From contig JAVTVJ010001125.1 of assembly GCA_034509425.1 (NCBI GenBank), positions 124,001 to 188,000 of the forward strand: 64,000 nt of DNA. Reading direction: 5' to 3'. This DNA comes from Eopsaltria australis (taxonomy: Eukaryota > Chordata > Aves > Passeriformes > Petroicidae). Below the pieces are notes generated by a model. It worked only from the letters and a program-made list of their open reading frames with translations, made no database searches and was not told where the DNA came from. The position numbers and the translations under genes are program-made. This document shows, piece after piece, positions 61,935 through 64,000 of the stretch (position 1 is its first letter; each line of letters opens with the position of its first letter).

Positions 61935-62804
61935 ATGGATGATGTCCCCGCTGGCGTTTCCCTGGTGGACCCAAACGTCAACCGGTATGTTCCCCACTCC
62001 GGGAAACGGGGATGGGAGCGTGGAGCAGCGTCACGCTCCCCAGCCAACAAATTAAAGGCTGCAAGCAGCGGGAGCTCCGTGCCATCCCCATCGCGAACTT
62101 TAGAAACACCCGATGGAGCGCCGGAGCGAGAGGTATGTTACCGATATGACATTGTCACTGCTTTTACCTTGCATTTAGTATCGGGGGAATTCCAGCACGT
62201 TGCAGTGACTCTGAAACACCCACCCCCACACTCAATGACTGTATTATTAACCGGAGACTCTTCTCGGGGACCTCCGGGAATCTATGTTATTCCTGAAATT
62301 AGAGACTACCGCCCAGGGAAGAACCTGTCTTTAGCTATATGCCCAAATACAACTCCCTGGTTTCTTCCCAAAAATACATGGATCGGGCAAGCCATCGTTT
62401 TACCTGACTGCCTGCCAAGAGATCGACGTACCCCATGTATTTGGTGGACCGAGGTCGTCGGAAAAGACAAACCTATCATAGACTGTAAAATAGACAATGG
62501 GAGATCTTCCTTTCACAGTTATGGACTCTTAGACACAGGTGCTGATGTTACTATCATTTCACAAGCTGAATGGCCCAGAGAGTGGGGAACCAAGGAAGCC
62601 TCCCAAGGCCTTTACGGCGTAGGAGGCCCGGTTGCCCCAAAAAAGAGCACCTCCAACATCATAATCCAAAGCCCCGATGGACATACAGCCTCAGTTAAAC
62701 CCTTTGTCCTTCCCCTAGGGTTCAATTTGATAGGCAGGGACGTAATGTCCCAATGGGGGGCGACCCTAGAAATTCCCCGAATACCACCGAAGGGGGATTT
62801 CTAG
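61935..62804 (+). CDS. pro: ERV2 dUTPase-like region and protease
   Basis: Open -1 frame behind gag; the translated part begins at the frameshift near 62007, so the listed left end is only the first ATG of the frame. The first half (GIYVIPEIRDYRPGKNLSL, WIGQAIVLPDC) lies where betaretroviruses carry dUTPase. Its motifs are degenerate, and the characteristic C-terminal glycine loop is not visible, so enzyme activity is doubtful. The second half is a retropepsin: LLDTGADVTII (catalytic Asp codon 62532-62534) and the second block NLIGRDVMSQWGATL. No lesion seen. The frame ends at TAG 62802-62804. Confidence 0.83.
   Translation: MDDVPAGVSLVDPNVNRYVPHSGKRGWERGAASRSPANKLKAASSGSSVPSPSRTLETPDGAPEREVCYRYDIVTAFTLHLVSGEFQHVAVTLKHPPPHSMTVLLTGDSSRGPPGIYVIPEIRDYRPGKNLSLAICPNTTPWFLPKNTWIGQAIVLPDCLPRDRRTPCIWWTEVVGKDKPIIDCKIDNGRSSFHSYGLLDTGADVTIISQAEWPREWGTKEASQGLYGVGGPVAPKKSTSNIIIQSPDGHTASVKPFVLPLGFNLIGRDVMSQWGATLEIPRIPPKGDF
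62001..62040 (+). promoter_or_regulatory. ERV2 gag-pro -1 frameshift signal
   Basis: GGGAAAC (62001-62007) lies in gag phase as G-GGA-AAC. A 6-base spacer is followed by a perfect 9-bp hairpin: GGGAGCGTG (62014-62022), 9-nt loop, CACGCTCCC (62032-62040). The gag stop is at 62053-62055; the pro frame is -1 and open across this site. Confidence 0.88.
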
Positions 62805-64000
62805 GGGGGGTCACTGCTGCACGCACCACCCCCGCCATTAAATGGCTGACTGATCAACCAGTCAGGGTGGAGCAGTGGCCCCTAAGAGATGACAAACTGC
62901 GTGTTTTGGAACAACTAGTTGAAGAACAGCTAAAAAAGGTCATCTAGCGCCCTCCTCAAGCCCCTGGAACACCCCGGTGTTTGTCATCAAAAAGTCGGGG
63001 AAGGACAAATGGCGACTCCTCCATGACCTCCGCGCTGTTAACAAGGTCATGGAGGAGATGGGCCCATTACAGCCTGGCCTCCCGTCACCGTCAATGTTAC
63101 CAAAGGGATGGCCAGTCGCCATTATTGACATAAAGGACTGCTTTTTTAGCATTCCCTTGAATCCAGCTGACGCGCCCAGGTTCGCCTTCTCTGTTCCAAG
63201 GAAAAACAGAGAAGCGCCGATGAAGAGATACCATTGGCTAGTACTGCCCCAGGGAATGAGGAATTCCCCGGTAATATGCCAATGGTACGTCTCCGAGGTG
63301 CTTTCTCCCATTAGGAAGGCGTACCCCAAAGCACGGATAGTCCATTACATGGACGATGTTTTAGTGTGCGCGCCAGAAAAGAGTTTGCTGGACATGACCC
63401 TGACCGCTGTCGTCGAAGCCATCCAAGCTGCGGGAATGGAAATTCAGACAGAAAAAATCCAATACCAAGAACCCTGGAAGTATCTAGGTGTTAAAATTAC
63501 GGAGAGAACAATCGTCCCGCAGCTTCTTCAAATAGAGCAGAACCCCAAGACACTTCGACAATTACACCAGCTTTGCGGATCTATCAATTGGATCAGACCC
63601 CTTCTAGGACTGCAGACGGCAGAACTTGCGCCGCTGTTCCAGTTGCTTCGAGGTGGAAACGCGTTGGACAGCCCCATTGAGATTACCCCTGAGGCGGCGC
63701 GGGTGATTGATAAGGTATTGTTTACCATCAAAACACGAAGGGCACATCGCACCAACCCTGATCTCCCATTTAGATACATTATCTTGGGAAAGACACCATC
63801 ATATTATGGGTTGGTATTTCAGTGGGACGAGGGGGCTAAAGATCCACTCTTAATCATAGAGTGGGTGTTCTTGCCCCACTCTCCGTCCAAAACTATCTCG
63901 AGGCCACAAGATTTGGTGGCAGAGCTCATTACACGAGCTCGGCGGCGGCTTCGCACCCTGGCGGGGTGCGACTTTACATGCATAACAATCCCCTGGAAAT
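62699..64000 (+). pseudogene. pol: ERV2 Pol (reverse transcriptase), one frameshift, runs off the edge
   Basis: The -1 frame behind pro runs to 62934, then shifts by one base at a run of six A (62932-62937). From there the frame is open to the window end, about 350 codons. It holds the fingers (GKDKWRLLHDLRAVNK), motif A (AIIDIKDCFFSIPL), motif B (LPQGMRNSP) and the catalytic YMDD (63346-63357). The thumb/connection text KYLGVKITERTIVPQ follows. It copies viral RNA into DNA. The single-base lesion in a homopolymer could be a real mutation or a sequencing error. RNase H, integrase and env are beyond the window. Confidence 0.87.
62795..62833 (+). promoter_or_regulatory. ERV2 pro-pol -1 frameshift signal
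   Basis: GGATTTC (62795-62801) is in pro phase as G-GAT-TTC directly before the pro stop TAG, resembling the GGAUUUA site of mouse mammary tumour virus. A 4-base spacer and a possible GGGGGT/ACCCCC stem (62806-62811, 62828-62833) follow. The pol frame is -1 and open from 62699. Confidence 0.65.

Larger units (their letters stand above)
59907..62055 (+). pseudogene. gag: ERV2 Gag polyprotein, broken
   Basis: The start is the ATG at 59907 (AGAAATGG). MGNQLSRK gives a Gly-2 myristoylation site, followed by a matrix domain. A long proline-rich region follows, with an exact in-frame 90-bp duplication at 60611-60790. The frame changes within 60790-60985. The capsid frame then meets a TGA at 61117-61119 and runs on to 62055. 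The capsid has a major homology region (QGPNESFVVFVDRLRE, from 61471), and the nucleocapsid one knuckle CFNCGLPGHFAKNC (61771-61812). Betaretroviral Gags usually carry two knuckles, so one is a variation. It is structural: assembly and RNA packaging. Confidence 0.87.
58916..64000 (+). mobile_element. ERV2: betaretrovirus-like provirus, cut by the window edge
   Basis: LTR, tRNA-Lys primer site, gag, pro and pol in the betaretroviral layout, with each gene in the -1 frame of the one before. RT has YMDD. It leaves the window inside pol, so the 3' half and second LTR are not seen. Lesions seen: a frame change in the proline-rich part of gag, a TGA at 61117-61119, and one base missing from an A run at 62932-62937. 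It is antisense to ITGA9. Confidence 0.88.

Noticed and set aside
62639..62645. AAAAAAG slippery heptamer in pro phase
   Set aside because: The -1 frame meets a stop at 62696-62698, and a slip here would remove the end of the protease. The GGATTTC site fits better.

Overview
The window looks like nuclear DNA of a bird, probably a songbird. It combines small, well-spliced vertebrate exons, CR1 LINE fragments and many kinds of endogenous retrovirus (ERV) and solo LTR. It is AT-rich intron sequence broken by GC-rich LTR promoters. No microbial genes are present.

Host gene: eight exons on the minus strand (54005 down to 11695) have clean AG/GT splice borders and compatible phases. Together they encode about 274 continuous residues of an integrin alpha chain that I recognise as integrin alpha-9 (ITGA9), in the calf region before the membrane. 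The leg and propeller exons should lie to the right of the window. The transmembrane and tail exons should lie to the left. Everything else in the window is intron.

Mobile elements, left to right: a CR1 reverse-transcriptase fragment (1-470); LTRs A1 (767-2455), B1 (4832-6654), D (6803-8002, minus) and G (about 9723-10379); then, between exons at 14.3 and 43 kb, LTRs B2, E, C1 and C2, and a solo LTR F (23798-33633) split by a complete provirus, ERV1 (24438-33553). Next come C3 (46875-47334), A2 (48740-50191), a CR1 3' end split by LTR B3 (56532-58185), and ERV2, which starts near 58916 and runs off the right edge. Target-site duplications (TSDs) can be read for most of them. Thirteen of fourteen LTR elements are antisense to ITGA9.

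ERV1 has two 860-bp LTRs about 1.2% apart, a tRNA-Ser primer site, an open gag without a zinc knuckle, a class III-like pol and a gamma-type env. Pol and env carry stops and frameshifts, and the reverse-transcriptase catalytic motif reads YIND. ERV2 is a betaretrovirus-like provirus with a tRNA-Lys primer site, gag with one zinc knuckle, a separate pro frame, and pol with YMDD. Both proviruses keep recognisable -1 ribosomal frameshift sites: GGGAAAC plus a hairpin in each, and a GGATTTC site at the ERV2 pro-pol junction.
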